NCBI GenBank assembly: GCA_022843325.1
Contig: JALHNV010000042.1
Coordinates: 1 to 32,009, forward strand
Length of the DNA: 32,009 nucleotides
Direction of reading: 5' to 3'
Source of the DNA: Pseudolabrys sp.
GTDB taxonomy: Bacteria > Pseudomonadota > Alphaproteobacteria > Rhizobiales > Xanthobacteraceae
The notes under the pieces are model-generated. The model had not been told where the DNA came from, ran no database searches, and saw only the letters and a program-made list of their open reading frames with translations. This document shows positions 1 through 7,948 of this stretch, in pieces. Position numbers and translations under genes: made by a program. Within the stretch, counting starts at the first letter, position 1; each line of letters opens with the position of its first letter.

Positions 1-43
1 TGCCTTCGGAGGGCAACGCTCTATCCAGCTGAGCTACGGGTGC
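1..43 (-). tRNA. tRNA-Arg (anticodon CCG), 3' part cut off by the window edge
   Basis: Read on the minus strand from 43, the sequence starts with a GCACCCG acceptor arm, then TA, a D-arm (GCTCAGCTGGATAGAGC) and an anticodon stem-loop whose seven-base loop is CTCCGAA. The anticodon is therefore CCG, which reads the Arg codon CGG. The variable loop, T-arm and 3' acceptor strand lie outside the window, so pairing of the acceptor stem cannot be checked. Confidence 0.9.
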
Positions 44-174
44 GTGCGGACCTGAATAGACGATACCGGCTGAGGCGGCAACGGTGGATATGCGTGCGTC
101 AAAGCCACTAAAATCAAGCTTCCTGTGGTTAAACCCGCCGAAAACGCGCGAAATGCTTGCGTTAAAATGCGAAT

Positions 175-214
175 CTCCTAGTGCTCAGGATTGGCGCATG
201 GTGCGCTCTAGGAG
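175..214 (+). promoter_or_regulatory. Possible Shine-Dalgarno-masking stem upstream of the HU gene
   Basis: CTCCTAG (175-181) is perfectly complementary to CTAGGAG (208-214), and the latter contains the AGGAG ribosome binding site of the HU gene nine bases before its ATG. Between the arms lies a second small hairpin, GCGCA (194-198) with TGCGC (202-206). If the transcript begins upstream of 175, the two stems would stack and hide the ribosome binding site. The structure is visible in the sequence; its regulatory role and the transcription start are inference. Confidence 0.4.
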
Positions 215-223
215 TTATTTCAA

Positions 224-538
224 ATGGCAGCAAAAGCAGCCGCGGCCAAACCGAAGGCGGCCAAGCCGGTATCCACCAAGCAGTTGGCCTATGCGCTGGC
301 TGAGCAGCACGAGCTCACCAAGAAGCAGGGCCAGGAGATGCTGGAGGACCTCGCCGCGCTGATCACCAAGCACCTGAAAAAGGGCGAGCGGGTGAAGATC
401 GCCGGCCTCGGCATCCTGCAGGTCCGCAAGCGCGCCGCCCGCATGGGCCGCAACCCGGCGACCGGCGAAGCGATCAAGATCAAGGCGTCGAAGAAGGTCG
501 CCTTCCGCGCCGCCAAGGACCTGAAAGAAGCGATCTGA
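224..538 (+). CDS. HU-family histone-like DNA-binding protein with Lys/Ala-rich N-terminal extension
   Basis: This 104-residue protein should bind and bend DNA in the nucleoid as a dimer. Residues from about 16 to the end follow the HU/IHF fold: an N-terminal helical dimerisation part, a beta segment (VKIAGLGILQVRKR), the beta-arm tip with the GRNPATGE signature where the conserved Arg-Asn-Pro intercalates DNA, and a closing helix. The first 15 residues are an Ala/Lys/Pro-rich tail not found in the 90-residue E. coli HU, resembling the basic tails seen in some alphaproteobacterial homologues. The start is fixed by AGGAG at 210-214. The gene appears monocistronic, ending in a strong intrinsic terminator. 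It is divergent from the tRNA. It could equally be annotated as a generic HU/IHF protein; the exact paralogue is not determinable. Confidence 0.92.
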   Translation: MAAKAAAAKPKAAKPVSTKQLAYALAEQHELTKKQGQEMLEDLAALITKHLKKGERVKIAGLGILQVRKRAARMGRNPATGEAIKIKASKKVAFRAAKDLKEAI

Positions 539-568
539 CGCCGTAAAGCGCCGGACGGTTTTTCCAAA

Positions 569-598
569 GCCCCGCCGGGCGTTCCCGGCGGGGTTTTT
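569..598 (+). terminator. Rho-independent terminator of the HU gene
   Basis: A perfect 10-bp stem (CCCCGCCGGG at 570-579, CCCGGCGGGG at 584-593) with a CGTT loop is followed at once by TTTTT (594-598). It lies 31 bp after the HU stop codon. Confidence 0.93.
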
Positions 599-672
599 GT
601 TTTGGCGGCCACTCTTGCCGATGCCCATATCCCGATATAATGACCATCCGGTGCCGACCGAGGAGAAGTTCC

Positions 673-1890
673 ATGTCCCAGACAGCCGAAAAGCGCGATC
701 ACAAGCCCGCGATGTTGAAGGACAGGGATTTCCAGTGGGAGGATCCGCTCGGCATCGAATTCGAGCTTACCGAAGACGAGCGCATGGTCCGCGACACCGC
801 GCATGGCTTTGCGCAGGACTACCTGATGCCGCGCGTTACCGAGGCCTACCTCAACGAAACGCACGACCCGGACAATCTCAAGGAAATGGGCAAGCTCGGT
901 CTGCTCGGCCCCACCATTCCGGAAGAGTACGGCGGTGCCGGTCTTGGCTACGTCGCCTACGGCCTGATCGCCCGTGAGATCGAGCGCGTCGATTCCGGCT
1001 ACCGCTCGACCATGTCGGTGCAGTCCTCGCTGGTGATGTATCCCATTTACGCTTACGGCACCGAAGAACAGCGCCGCAAATATCTGCCCAAGCTCGCCAC
1101 CGGCGAGATGGTCGGCTGCTTCGGCCTGACCGAACCCGACCACGGCTCCGACCCCGGCTCGATGGTGACGCGCGCTGAAAAGGTCACCGGTGGGTTCAAG
1201 CTCAACGGCGCCAAGACCTGGATTTCGAACGCGCCTTTTGCAGATATCGCGGTGGTCTGGGCCAAGCTCGACGGCGAGATCCGCGGCTTCGTGGTCGAGC
1301 GCGGCACCAAGGGTTTCTCGACGCCGAAGATCGAGGGCAAGCTGTCACTGCGCGCCTCGACCACCGGCGAAATCGTTCTCGAAGACTGCGTAATCCCGGA
1401 AGAAAACCTGCTGCCGAACGTGAAAGGCCTCGCCGGCCCGTTCGGCTGTCTCAACAATGCGCGCTACGGCATCGCCTGGGGCGTCATGGGCGCGGCCGAA
1501 TTCTGCTGGCACGCGGCGCGGCAGTACACGCTCGACCGCAAGCAGTTCAACCGGCCGCTGGCCGCCAACCAGTTGATCCAGAAGAAGCTGGCCGACATGC
1601 AGACCGAAATCGCGCTTGGCCTGGCCGGCGCGCTGCGGCTTGGCCGCATGATCGAGCAGGGGCGTGCCGCGCCGCCGTCGATCTCGTTGATGAAGCGCAA
1701 CAATTGCGGCAAGGCGCTCGACATCGCACGGCTGGCGCGCGACATGCATGGCGGCAACGGAATTTCCAGCGAATATCATGTGATGCGCGTCGCCGCGAAC
1801 CTCGAGACCGTCAACACCTACGAGGGCACGCACGACATCCATGCCCTGATCCTCGGCCGGGCGCAGACGGGCATCCAGGCGTTTTTCTGA
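673..1890 (+). CDS. gcdH: Glutaryl-CoA dehydrogenase (acyl-CoA dehydrogenase family)
   Basis: A 405-residue flavoprotein expected to convert glutaryl-CoA to crotonyl-CoA and CO2 in lysine, tryptophan and some aromatic degradation routes, passing electrons to ETF. Hallmarks are visible: [18 protein letters not shown] (108-125) carries the Arg (R111) that contacts the substrate gamma-carboxylate in glutaryl-CoA dehydrogenases; [14 protein letters not shown] (151-164) is the flavin/substrate loop; and [19 protein letters not shown] near the C-terminus contains the catalytic base E384. These features separate it from short- and medium-chain acyl-CoA dehydrogenases. The ATG at 673 is chosen because GAGGAG lies at 660-665; an in-frame start at 640 lacks this and would add an unconserved leader. 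No other lysine degradation gene is nearby, so it seems to stand alone after the HU terminator. Confidence 0.93.
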   Translation: MSQTAEKRDHKPAMLKDRDFQWEDPLGIEFELTEDERMVRDTAHGFAQDYLMPRVTEAYLNETHDPDNLKEMGKLGLLGPTIPEEYGGAGLGYVAYGLIAREIERVDSGYRSTMSVQSSLVMYPIYAYGTEEQRRKYLPKLATGEMVGCFGLTEPDHGSDPGSMVTRAEKVTGGFKLNGAKTWISNAPFADIAVVWAKLDGEIRGFVVERGTKGFSTPKIEGKLSLRASTTGEIVLEDCVIPEENLLPNVKGLAGPFGCLNNARYGIAWGVMGAAEFCWHAARQYTLDRKQFNRPLAANQLIQKKLADMQTEIALGLAGALRLGRMIEQGRAAPPSISLMKRNNCGKALDIARLARDMHGGNGISSEYHVMRVAANLETVNTYEGTHDIHALILGRAQTGIQAFF

Positions 1891-1918
1891 TTCGCTGCTG
1901 TTGCCATCCCTCTGCTGT

Positions 1919-1993
1919 CGTCCCCGCGAAGACGGGGATCCAGTACCTGCTGACGGCGCCGTGATTACTGGATGCCCGCCTTCGCGGGCATGA
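1919..1993. repeat. Dispersed palindromic repeat (two GC-rich hairpins inside a larger inverted repeat), copy 1
   Basis: The element has a left hairpin (CCCCG 1922-1926 with CGGGG 1933-1937), inner inverted repeat arms ATCCAGTA and TACTGGAT, and a right hairpin (TGCCCGC 1973-1979, loop CTTC, GCGGGCA 1984-1990). The same two-hairpin architecture recurs near 8727-8794. Such elements are abundant between genes of Rhizobiales and often give spurious peptides resembling 'PAKAGIQ'. This copy ends 20 bp before the TSUP start codon. Confidence 0.85.
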
Positions 1994-2012
1994 CACCGGT
2001 GTAATTTACCCA

Positions 2013-2783
2013 ATGGATCCCTTCATCATCGCCTTGCTGGTCGGCACCGGCGTCGTCGCCGGCGTCATCGCCACCATCGTCGGCGGCGCCGCGGTGGTGG
2101 TCTATCCGGCCCTGATCTTCACTGGCATCTCGCCGCAAATTGCGGCGGTCGCCAATCTCACCGCCTTGATGCCGGCGACGATGCTGGCGGCGCTGGCCGA
2201 CCGCTCGCAACTGCCGCCGTTCAACCGCGCTTTCGTCAGCCTGATCTTCGCGTCGATCTTCGGCGCCGGTTGCGGCGCCACGCTGCTGCTGCTGACGCCG
2301 GAGCGGTTGTTTGCGGTGTTCGTGCCGGTGCTGCTCGGTTTCGCCACGCTGCTGTTCGCCTATTCGGAACGCATCAGCCGCTATCTTCAGGCGCGCGCCG
2401 CCGGCCGCGGCCGCGACATTGCCTTCAACGTGGGCAGCCTGAAGGTGCTGCTGCCGGTGTCGTTCTATGGCGGCTATTTCGGCGCCGGCGTCGGCATTCT
2501 GGTGCTGGCGGTGTTCTCGCTGGCGACCGGCGGCGATTATCGCTCCGCCAATGTCGCCAAGAATTTCGTCTCCAGCCTCAATGGCTTTGCAGCGAGCGTT
2601 GTGTTTGCCATGCAGGGCGCTATTCCGTGGCCGCAGACGCTGGCGCTGATGGCGGGCACCTTGGTCGGCGGACTGGCCGGTTCGCACATCGCCCGCGTCA
2701 TTCCGCGCAACGTGGTGCGGGTGCTCGTCGTCGGCGTCGGCGCGGCGCTCACGCTCGCGTTCGCCCGGCAGTACTGGTTCTAG
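2013..2783 (+). CDS. TSUP (TauE/SafE) family membrane transporter
   Basis: A 256-residue polytopic membrane protein with about eight hydrophobic segments arranged as two repeats. The first repeat includes VVAGVIATIVGGAAVVVYPAL with the glycine-rich loop and a following small-residue helix (AAVANLTALMPATM). The second begins around residue 155 (SFYGGYFGAGVGILVLAVF), the matching family signature. TSUP proteins export or import sulfur-containing anions (sulfite, sulfoacetate, sulfolactate) or other small organic acids; the substrate cannot be told from sequence. The ATG has only a weak ribosome binding site and sits directly after a palindromic repeat, so it probably depends on its own or readthrough transcription. 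Its stop codon overlaps that of the convergent hydrolase within a shared CTAG. Confidence 0.88.
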   Translation: MDPFIIALLVGTGVVAGVIATIVGGAAVVVYPALIFTGISPQIAAVANLTALMPATMLAALADRSQLPPFNRAFVSLIFASIFGAGCGATLLLLTPERLFAVFVPVLLGFATLLFAYSERISRYLQARAAGRGRDIAFNVGSLKVLLPVSFYGGYFGAGVGILVLAVFSLATGGDYRSANVAKNFVSSLNGFAASVVFAMQGAIPWPQTLALMAGTLVGGLAGSHIARVIPRNVVRVLVVGVGAALTLAFARQYWF

Positions 2784-3631
2784 AGCGCCGTCGCCTGCAC
2801 CTGCTTTGCCAGATCGGCAATGCGACGGGTCATGGCGCTGTCCGGATCGGTCAGCGGATCGAGCACGGTGAAATGGTTGGCGCCGTTGATTTCCTCATAG
2901 CGCGTCGTCACGCCCTGAGTGGCCCAGCCGTCGGCGATGACGCGGCTCTGGCGCAGAAACTCGGCCGATTCGATGCCGCCGACCACGGCGTCGAAGGTGA
3001 GGCCGGCCGGGGCCTTCCAGTGCAGCGGCGACATGCGCCGCGCTTCGTCGGCGTCGAGCCGCAAATCGGCGTTCTGCGACACATGCACCAGCGGCGCCAG
3101 GTCGAACACGCCGGAGATGGAATAAGCCGCCGGCACCAGGTCGGCCGGCGCGCTGGCGTCGAAGGCCTTCCAGTCCTGCGCCAGCATGGCGCCGGCCAGA
3201 TGCCCGCCGGCCGAATGGCCGAACACGAAGATGCGCTTGCGGTGTTTGCGCCACAGCATCAGGCACGCGCTGCGGATCTGTTCGACGATGGTGGAGATGC
3301 TCACCTGCGGGCAGAGGTCATAGCCGGCCATCGCGACGTCGATGCCGTGAGCATTCAAGCCGGCCGCCATCTGGCTGAATTCGGAAGGGTGCAGTGTGCG
3401 CCACCAGCCGCCGTGGATGAACAGCGCCAGCGGCGTCGGCGCATCGGTCCGGACGGTGGGAAAGAAATCGATGAACTGGCGCGGCGACGGGCCATACGGC
3501 AGGCCGAGCTGGGCGTGCGGCGACGCGTCGCGATAGGCCTGCGCCTCGCTGTGCCAGCGGGCGAAAATATCGACGTGCTCGGGCACGCGGGCGCGATTGT
3601 CGTATTCTTTCTCATAGTCGATCGCCGGCAT
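2780..3631 (-). CDS. Alpha/beta hydrolase, arylformamidase/esterase-like
   Basis: A 283-residue cytoplasmic serine hydrolase. HGGWW (73-77) forms the oxyanion hole typical of the HSL/arylformamidase branch, GHSAGG (138-143) holds the nucleophile S140, and H253 in ANHFTVLDPL fits the catalytic histidine; the acid residue is less clear. The opening residues (DYEKEYDNRARVPEH) resemble bacterial proteins annotated as kynurenine-formamidase-like, but no kyn genes are near, so the substrate is open. The start at 3631 gives the family-like N-terminus and has a modest GGCGGGA site; the frame stays open upstream to 3865, but that extension has no similarity I recognise. It is convergent with the TSUP gene and divergent from the YkvA gene. 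Confidence 0.83.
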   Translation of the reverse strand: MPAIDYEKEYDNRARVPEHVDIFARWHSEAQAYRDASPHAQLGLPYGPSPRQFIDFFPTVRTDAPTPLALFIHGGWWRTLHPSEFSQMAAGLNAHGIDVAMAGYDLCPQVSISTIVEQIRSACLMLWRKHRKRIFVFGHSAGGHLAGAMLAQDWKAFDASAPADLVPAAYSISGVFDLAPLVHVSQNADLRLDADEARRMSPLHWKAPAGLTFDAVVGGIESAEFLRQSRVIADGWATQGVTTRYEEINGANHFTVLDPLTDPDSAMTRRIADLAKQVQATAL

Positions 3632-3755
3632 CGGTTCCCGCCTTGTCTTTACTGGTAGAAATTGCAACTGACCTCTGCCGCGCGGCCGTAAAAATCGAAG
3701 TTCGCGCGGCTCATTGTCCAGCGTAATGCCTGGCGTAAACTTCGCAAGGTTCGGG

Positions 3756-4136
3756 ATGGGCAGCCGCCTCAAGGAGTGGGCTCGGTTCGTAAAGCGCGAC
3801 GTGCACGCGCTATACCTCGCTGCCCGCGACTCCCGCACGCCCTGGTATGCAAAGGCGTTGGCCATCTGTATTGCAGGCTACGCCCTGTCCCCCATCGACC
3901 TTATTCCCGATTTCATACCGGTCCTGGGTTATCTGGATGACCTGATAATCGTCCCGCTCGGCATTCTTGCTGTCGTCAAATTGATCCCAGCGGAGGTGAT
4001 GACCGATAGCCGGACGGCTGCGGCGGCAGCCATCGACAGGCCGGTGAGCCGGAACGCCGCTTGGGTGATCGGACTTGTCTGGGTGGCGTCGATCGCCCTC
4101 ACGGTATGGATCGCTTCCTCCTATTATTCTGGCTGA
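3756..4136 (+). CDS. YkvA family (DUF1232) small membrane protein
   Basis: A protein of 126 residues. The DUF1232 signature [20 protein letters not shown] (41-60) followed by [10 protein letters not shown] is complete. It is preceded by a basic amphipathic stretch ([22 protein letters not shown]) and followed by a C-terminal transmembrane segment (about 100-121). The molecular role of the family is not established; it is often linked loosely to membrane or stress functions. The start at 3756 is preferred over in-frame ATGs at 3714 and 3726 because GCAAGG lies six bases upstream and homologues as I remember them begin near here. It is divergent from the hydrolase and 86 bp ahead of mtnA on the same strand. 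Confidence 0.82.
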   Translation: MGSRLKEWARFVKRDVHALYLAARDSRTPWYAKALAICIAGYALSPIDLIPDFIPVLGYLDDLIIVPLGILAVVKLIPAEVMTDSRTAAAAAIDRPVSRNAAWVIGLVWVASIALTVWIASSYYSG

Positions 4137-4222
4137 GCGTCAGCACAGGCCACTCTCCGTCGGCGTCGCCGCAACGCGCGTGGGGGCGACACGAAATGAA
4201 AATTCCGCTATTTCATTGCCTC

Positions 4223-5350
4223 ATGAAAATCGACGGCAAGGCGTGGCGCACGATCTGGCTGGAGAGCGACGGCGCATCGGTCGGCGTCATCGACCAAACG
4301 CTGTTGCCGCATCGCTTCGGCAGCCTGCGGCTGGCCACGCTGGAGGACGCTGCCCATGCCATCCGCTCCATGCAGGTACGCGGCGCGCCCCTGATCGGCG
4401 CAACGGCGGCTTACGGCCTGTGGCTGGCGCTGCGCACGGATGCCTCCGACGAAAACCTCGAGCGCGCCTATGCGGTGCTGCTCGACACAAGGCCGACCGC
4501 GATTAACCTGAAATGGGCGCTGGATGAAATGCTGGCCGCCGTGCGCAACCGCCCGCGGACCGAGCGCGCCGCGGTGGCGCTGCAGCGCGCTACGGACATC
4601 TGCGACGAGGACGTCGCCATCAATCAGGCGATCGGCCGGCACGGCCTGGCGCTAATCGAGGAAATTGCCGCGCGCAAGAAGGGCGGGCGCGTCAACGTCC
4701 TGACCCACTGCAACGCCGGCTGGCTGGCGACAGTGGACTGGGGCACTGCCACCGCGCCGATCTACATGGCGCATGACAAGGGCATCGCGGTGCATGTGTT
4801 CGCCGATGAGACGCGGCCGCGCAACCAGGGCGCCGCGCTCACCGCCTGGGAACTGGGGCGGCACGGCGTGCCGCACACGGTCATTCCCGACAACACCGGC
4901 GGCCACCTGATGCAGCACGGCATGGTCGACCTGGTGATCGTCGGCACCGACCGCGTCACCGCCCAGGGCGACGTCTGCAACAAGATCGGGACCTACTTGA
5001 AGGCGCTGGCGGCGCGCGACAACGGCGTGCCGTTCTATGTGGCGCTGCCGTCGCCGACCATCGACTTCACCGTCAGCGATGGCGTCGCCGAAATTCCGAT
5101 CGAGCAACGCTCCGGCGATGAAGTGGCGACGATCAGCGGCAAGACGGCGGACGGCCGCATCGAGACGGTGCAGGTCATACCGGATGGCTCGGCGGTCGCC
5201 AATTACGGCTTCGACGTCACGCCGGCGCGGCTGGTCACCGGGCTGATCACCGAGCGTGGCGTCATCGCCGCCAGCCGACCGGCGCTGGCGCAGGCGTTTC
5301 CCGAGCGTGCCGAGGTTTCGCCGGAATCGGCCGCGAAGGTGCGGGCATGA
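4223..5350 (+). CDS. mtnA: S-methyl-5-thioribose-1-phosphate isomerase
   Basis: A 375-residue enzyme of methionine salvage that isomerises 5-methylthioribose-1-phosphate to 5-methylthioribulose-1-phosphate. The family core is intact: [14 protein letters not shown] (52-65) binds the phosphate, THCNAG (161-166) carries the catalytic Cys163, [11 protein letters not shown] (194-204) follows, and [18 protein letters not shown] (241-258) carries the catalytic Asp243. The start is uncertain: 4223 matches the usual MKVDG-like beginning but has no good ribosome site, while the in-frame ATG at 4196 adds nine residues and has a GGGGGCG stretch upstream. The related eIF2B-type ribose-1,5-bisphosphate isomerase is considered less likely because of length and the overall MtnA-like N-terminus. 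No mtnP, mtnB or other salvage gene lies in the window. The ATGA overlap with mmcB implies co-translation. Confidence 0.92.
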   Translation: MKIDGKAWRTIWLESDGASVGVIDQTLLPHRFGSLRLATLEDAAHAIRSMQVRGAPLIGATAAYGLWLALRTDASDENLERAYAVLLDTRPTAINLKWALDEMLAAVRNRPRTERAAVALQRATDICDEDVAINQAIGRHGLALIEEIAARKKGGRVNVLTHCNAGWLATVDWGTATAPIYMAHDKGIAVHVFADETRPRNQGAALTAWELGRHGVPHTVIPDNTGGHLMQHGMVDLVIVGTDRVTAQGDVCNKIGTYLKALAARDNGVPFYVALPSPTIDFTVSDGVAEIPIEQRSGDEVATISGKTADGRIETVQVIPDGSAVANYGFDVTPARLVTGLITERGVIAASRPALAQAFPERAEVSPESAAKVRA

Positions 5351-5850
5351 GCTTCGCCGCCAAACCGAACCTTGTGCCGTTGCAGGTGCCGCCGGACGGC
5401 CGCCAGTCGGAGAATGCGCTGCGCATCGCGCGCGGCGCTGCGCGGCTGCTGCATGCGCACGGCTTCAGCGTGATCAGCGAACTGCAATTGCCGTCGGGCC
5501 GCCGCGCCGATCTGGTGGCGCTCAATGCGGGCGGCGATATCTGGATCGTCGAGATCAAGTCGTCGGTGGCGGATTATCGCGCCGACCAGAAATGGCAGGA
5601 TTACCGGGCGCACTGCGACCGGCTGTTTTTCGCCACCTCGCTGGAGGTGCCGTGCGAGATCTTCCCGCCCGACACCGGGCTGATGGTGGCGGATGCGTTC
5701 GGCGCACAGATGATCTGCGACGCACCCGAGCACCGGCTGGCGGCGGCGACCCGCAAGGCCATGATGCTGATCTTTGCCCGCACCGCAGCGCTGCGGTTGC
5801 AGTCGCTGATCGACCCGGCGGGCCCCTATGCGGACATGGACCGTAACTAG
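5347..5850 (+). CDS. mmcB: MmcB family DNA repair protein (predicted PD-(D/E)XK nuclease)
   Basis: A 167-residue protein matching the alphaproteobacterial MmcB family (COG5321), named for mitomycin C sensitivity in Caulobacter, where it belongs to the SOS response. A nuclease-like core is visible: RRADLVAL (52-59, D55) followed by WIVEIKSS (66-73, E69 and K71) has the D...ExK spacing of the PD-(D/E)XK fold, and E23 in an upstream helix may complete the site. The rest is a small alpha/beta domain. The start codon overlaps the mtnA stop (ATGA), so it should be translated together with mtnA. I saw no direct-repeat SOS box of the alphaproteobacterial type just upstream of mtnA. Its stop codon overlaps the convergent actR stop in a shared CTAG. 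Confidence 0.88.
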   Translation: MSFAAKPNLVPLQVPPDGRQSENALRIARGAARLLHAHGFSVISELQLPSGRRADLVALNAGGDIWIVEIKSSVADYRADQKWQDYRAHCDRLFFATSLEVPCEIFPPDTGLMVADAFGAQMICDAPEHRLAAATRKAMMLIFARTAALRLQSLIDPAGPYADMDRN

Positions 5851-6425
5851 CGCGGCGCGCGTTTTGCCAGAATCCGTTGCAGCGTGCGGCGGTGCATGTT
5901 GAGCCGGCGCGCGGTCTCCGAAACATTGCGGCCGCACAGTTCATAGATGCGCTGAATGTGCTCCCAGCGCACCCGGTCGGCCGACATCGGATTTTCCGGC
6001 GGTTCGATCTTGGTCTGCTCGTGCGCCAGCAAGGCGGCGACGACGTCGTCGGCATCGACCGGCTTGGCCAGATAATCGACCGCGCCGAGCTTCACGGCGT
6101 TCACCGCGGTGGCGATATTGCCGTAACCGGTCAGAATGATGCCACGCGCATCGGGGCGGCGGCGCTTCAGCGCCGAGATCACGTCGAGTCCGTTGCCGTC
6201 GCCGAGCCGCATGTCGACGACCGCGAATGCCGGCGCCGATTGTTCCACCTGCGACAATCCGTCAGCCACCGATTCGGCGGTCGTGACAGCAAAGCCACGG
6301 CTTTCGAGCGCTTTCGCCAGGCGCTGTAAAAATGAGCGGTCGTCTTCCACAACGAGAACCGGACGCTGGTTCCCGATATTCTCAATCAGATTCGGCTCAA
6401 TAACGTCGTTAATGGCAATTTCCAT
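5847..6425 (-). CDS. actR: Redox response regulator of the ActR/RegA/PrrA family
   Basis: A 192-residue regulator paired with the ActS/RegB-type kinase encoded just upstream. The receiver domain (about 22-135) has the acidic pocket E27-D28-D29, the phosphoacceptor D71 in VVDMRLGDGNG, T99 in ILTGYG and K121 in AKP. The C-terminal Fis-type helix-turn-helix (about 160-190, ETARRLNMHRRTLQRIL) is the nearly invariant DNA-binding part of this family. There is no AAA+ domain, which separates it from NtrC-like regulators. A good AGGTGA site lies ahead of the ATG at 6425. In alphaproteobacteria such pairs (RegBA, PrrBA, ActSR, RegSR) control respiration, CO2 and nitrogen fixation genes and, where present, photosynthesis. 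Confidence 0.94.
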   Translation of the reverse strand: MEIAINDVIEPNLIENIGNQRPVLVVEDDRSFLQRLAKALESRGFAVTTAESVADGLSQVEQSAPAFAVVDMRLGDGNGLDVISALKRRRPDARGIILTGYGNIATAVNAVKLGAVDYLAKPVDADDVVAALLAHEQTKIEPPENPMSADRVRWEHIQRIYELCGRNVSETARRLNMHRRTLQRILAKRAPR

Positions 6426-6532
6426 TCTTTCACCTGTGTTCCGTTGGCCCCGAGGGTATGGCGGCGTTCACAGCGCCATCATCGCACATCAGCGATTTCA
6501 CACAACCTTAAATGGGAAATGAGTGCGTATTC

Positions 6533-7849
6533 TCAAGATGAAGTGATGGTCGATGGCCGTTCGAAATCGCTGCGGCGCCAGCGCAATCGGATGGTGGCGC
6601 CGCGATCGGGCGCGGCGCGATTCTCGAAATTGAGGGTGGCGCCGGAGCGTTCCAGCAATGTCTTGGCGATGAAGAAGCCCAGACCCAATCCGCTCGGCTC
6701 GTCGTTGACATCATCGGGCTTGCGCCGTCGCGTGGTGACGTAAGGCTCGCCGATGCGCACCAGAATATCCGGCGCGAAGCCGGGGCCGTCGTCGCTGATG
6801 GTGACGGCGACCGCGTCGTCGCTCCATTGCGTATCGACAACGACACGCTCGCGCGCGAAGTCGACGGCGTTCTCCAGCAGATTGCCGAGGCCGTAGAGCA
6901 CCGCCGGATTGCGCGCGCCGAACGGTTCGGCACTGCGATCGTCCGGCGACTTCACGGCGATCTCGACGCCGAAATTGCGGTGCGGCGCCACCACCTCCTC
7001 GATCAGCGCGGTGACCGGCGTGCGGTCGAACGGTTCGCTCGACGACAGTTCGGTGAGCTTGGCGAGGATGCCCCGGCAGCGGGTCGCCTGTTCGCGCAAC
7101 AGCCGCACGTCGTCGCCGTGGGGCGCATTCGCGGGAATGGCGTTCTCCAGTTCCTTGGCGATCACCGAAATGGTCGACAGCGGCGTGCCGAGTTCATGCG
7201 CGGCGGCGGCGGCCAGCCCGTCCAATTGCGACAGGTGCTGCTCGCGCGCCAGCACCAGTTCGGTGGCGGCGAGCGCGTCGGCGAGCTGGCGCGATTCCTC
7301 GGTCAGTTGCCACGCATAGACACCGATGAAGCCGATGGCGAGCAGGATCGAGAGCCAGACGCCCATCATGTAGATTGGCGGCAGCTCCATCGGATCGTCG
7401 CTGTCCCACGGCAGCGGATCGTGCGCGAACACCAGGACGGTGGCGCACAGCACGGCGAAGGCGCCGAGCAACAGCGTGAAGCGCGGCGGCAGCGCGGTCG
7501 CAGACAGCAGCACGGGGCCGAGAAACAGGAATGCAAACGGGTTCTGCAATCCGCCGGTGAGATACAGAAGAACCGCCAGTTCGGCGATGTCGAAGGCCAG
7601 CAGCCAGGCGGCATGGTCCGGCTCGAGCCGCTGCGTCAGATGAAAGCGCAGCCGCAGCGCGATGTTCAGCAAGGCCGACAGGAAGATAACGGTCAGGCAG
7701 GGGATCAGGGGCAGCGGAAAATCGAGGCCGTAATACACCACCAGCACGGCGGTGCTCTGGCCGATGACGGCCAGCCAGCGCAGCCGCACCAGCGTATCGA
7801 GCCGGACATTGCGGCGGGGATGGTTCTGGGCGAGATCGAGCGGGGACAT
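6533..7849 (-). CDS. actS: Redox-sensing histidine kinase of the RegB/PrrB/ActS family
   Basis: A 438-residue inner-membrane sensor kinase with six predicted membrane segments (about 25-180). Both known redox features of RegB are present: the quinone-binding loop GGLQNPF (99-105) and the cysteine of the ATRCRGIL motif (C258), equivalent to the redox-active Cys of Rhodobacter RegB. The kinase core has the H-box AAAHELGTPLSTI with H218, N-box N327, DDGPG (353-357) and GLGLG (387-391). The start at 7849 gives the usual short N-terminus; the open frame continues 36 codons upstream but into the start region of the divergent ABC gene. The kinase precedes actR by 107 bp on the same strand, so the two should form one operon. 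Confidence 0.93.
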   Translation of the reverse strand: MSPLDLAQNHPRRNVRLDTLVRLRWLAVIGQSTAVLVVYYGLDFPLPLIPCLTVIFLSALLNIALRLRFHLTQRLEPDHAAWLLAFDIAELAVLLYLTGGLQNPFAFLFLGPVLLSATALPPRFTLLLGAFAVLCATVLVFAHDPLPWDSDDPMELPPIYMMGVWLSILLAIGFIGVYAWQLTEESRQLADALAATELVLAREQHLSQLDGLAAAAAHELGTPLSTISVIAKELENAIPANAPHGDDVRLLREQATRCRGILAKLTELSSSEPFDRTPVTALIEEVVAPHRNFGVEIAVKSPDDRSAEPFGARNPAVLYGLGNLLENAVDFARERVVVDTQWSDDAVAVTISDDGPGFAPDILVRIGEPYVTTRRRKPDDVNDEPSGLGLGFFIAKTLLERSGATLNFENRAAPDRGATIRLRWRRSDFERPSTITSS

Positions 7850-7948
7850 GGGTCGCACCCTACACCATCTTCGCCGCCGATAAGCCCCGCGGGGCTTGCG
7901 CTTCGCGCGCCGTAGCGTCACATCACCCGGGCCAAGCCGGATCCCGTC

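Noticed and set aside
1811..1996. Short frames across the palindromic repeat giving peptides such as CPRRRASSNHGA and CHAREGGHPV
   Set aside because: These are the known spurious translations of Rhizobiales/proteobacterial palindromic repeats, not genes.
2270..3658. A 462-codon plus-strand frame spanning the TSUP and hydrolase genes
   Set aside because: It overlaps two convincing genes, one out of frame and one antisense, and has no domain resemblance.
4137..4222. A riboswitch (for example SAM-responsive) ahead of mtnA
   Set aside because: The interval is only 86 bp and shows no conserved aptamer-like structure that I can recognise.
4223..5350. MtnA homologue as the ribose-1,5-bisphosphate isomerase that would complete an archaeal AMP pathway with the phosphorylase at 16 kb
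   Set aside because: Its N-terminus, length and motifs match true MtnA and it lies 11 kb away in an unrelated operon; the idea is testable but unsupported here.
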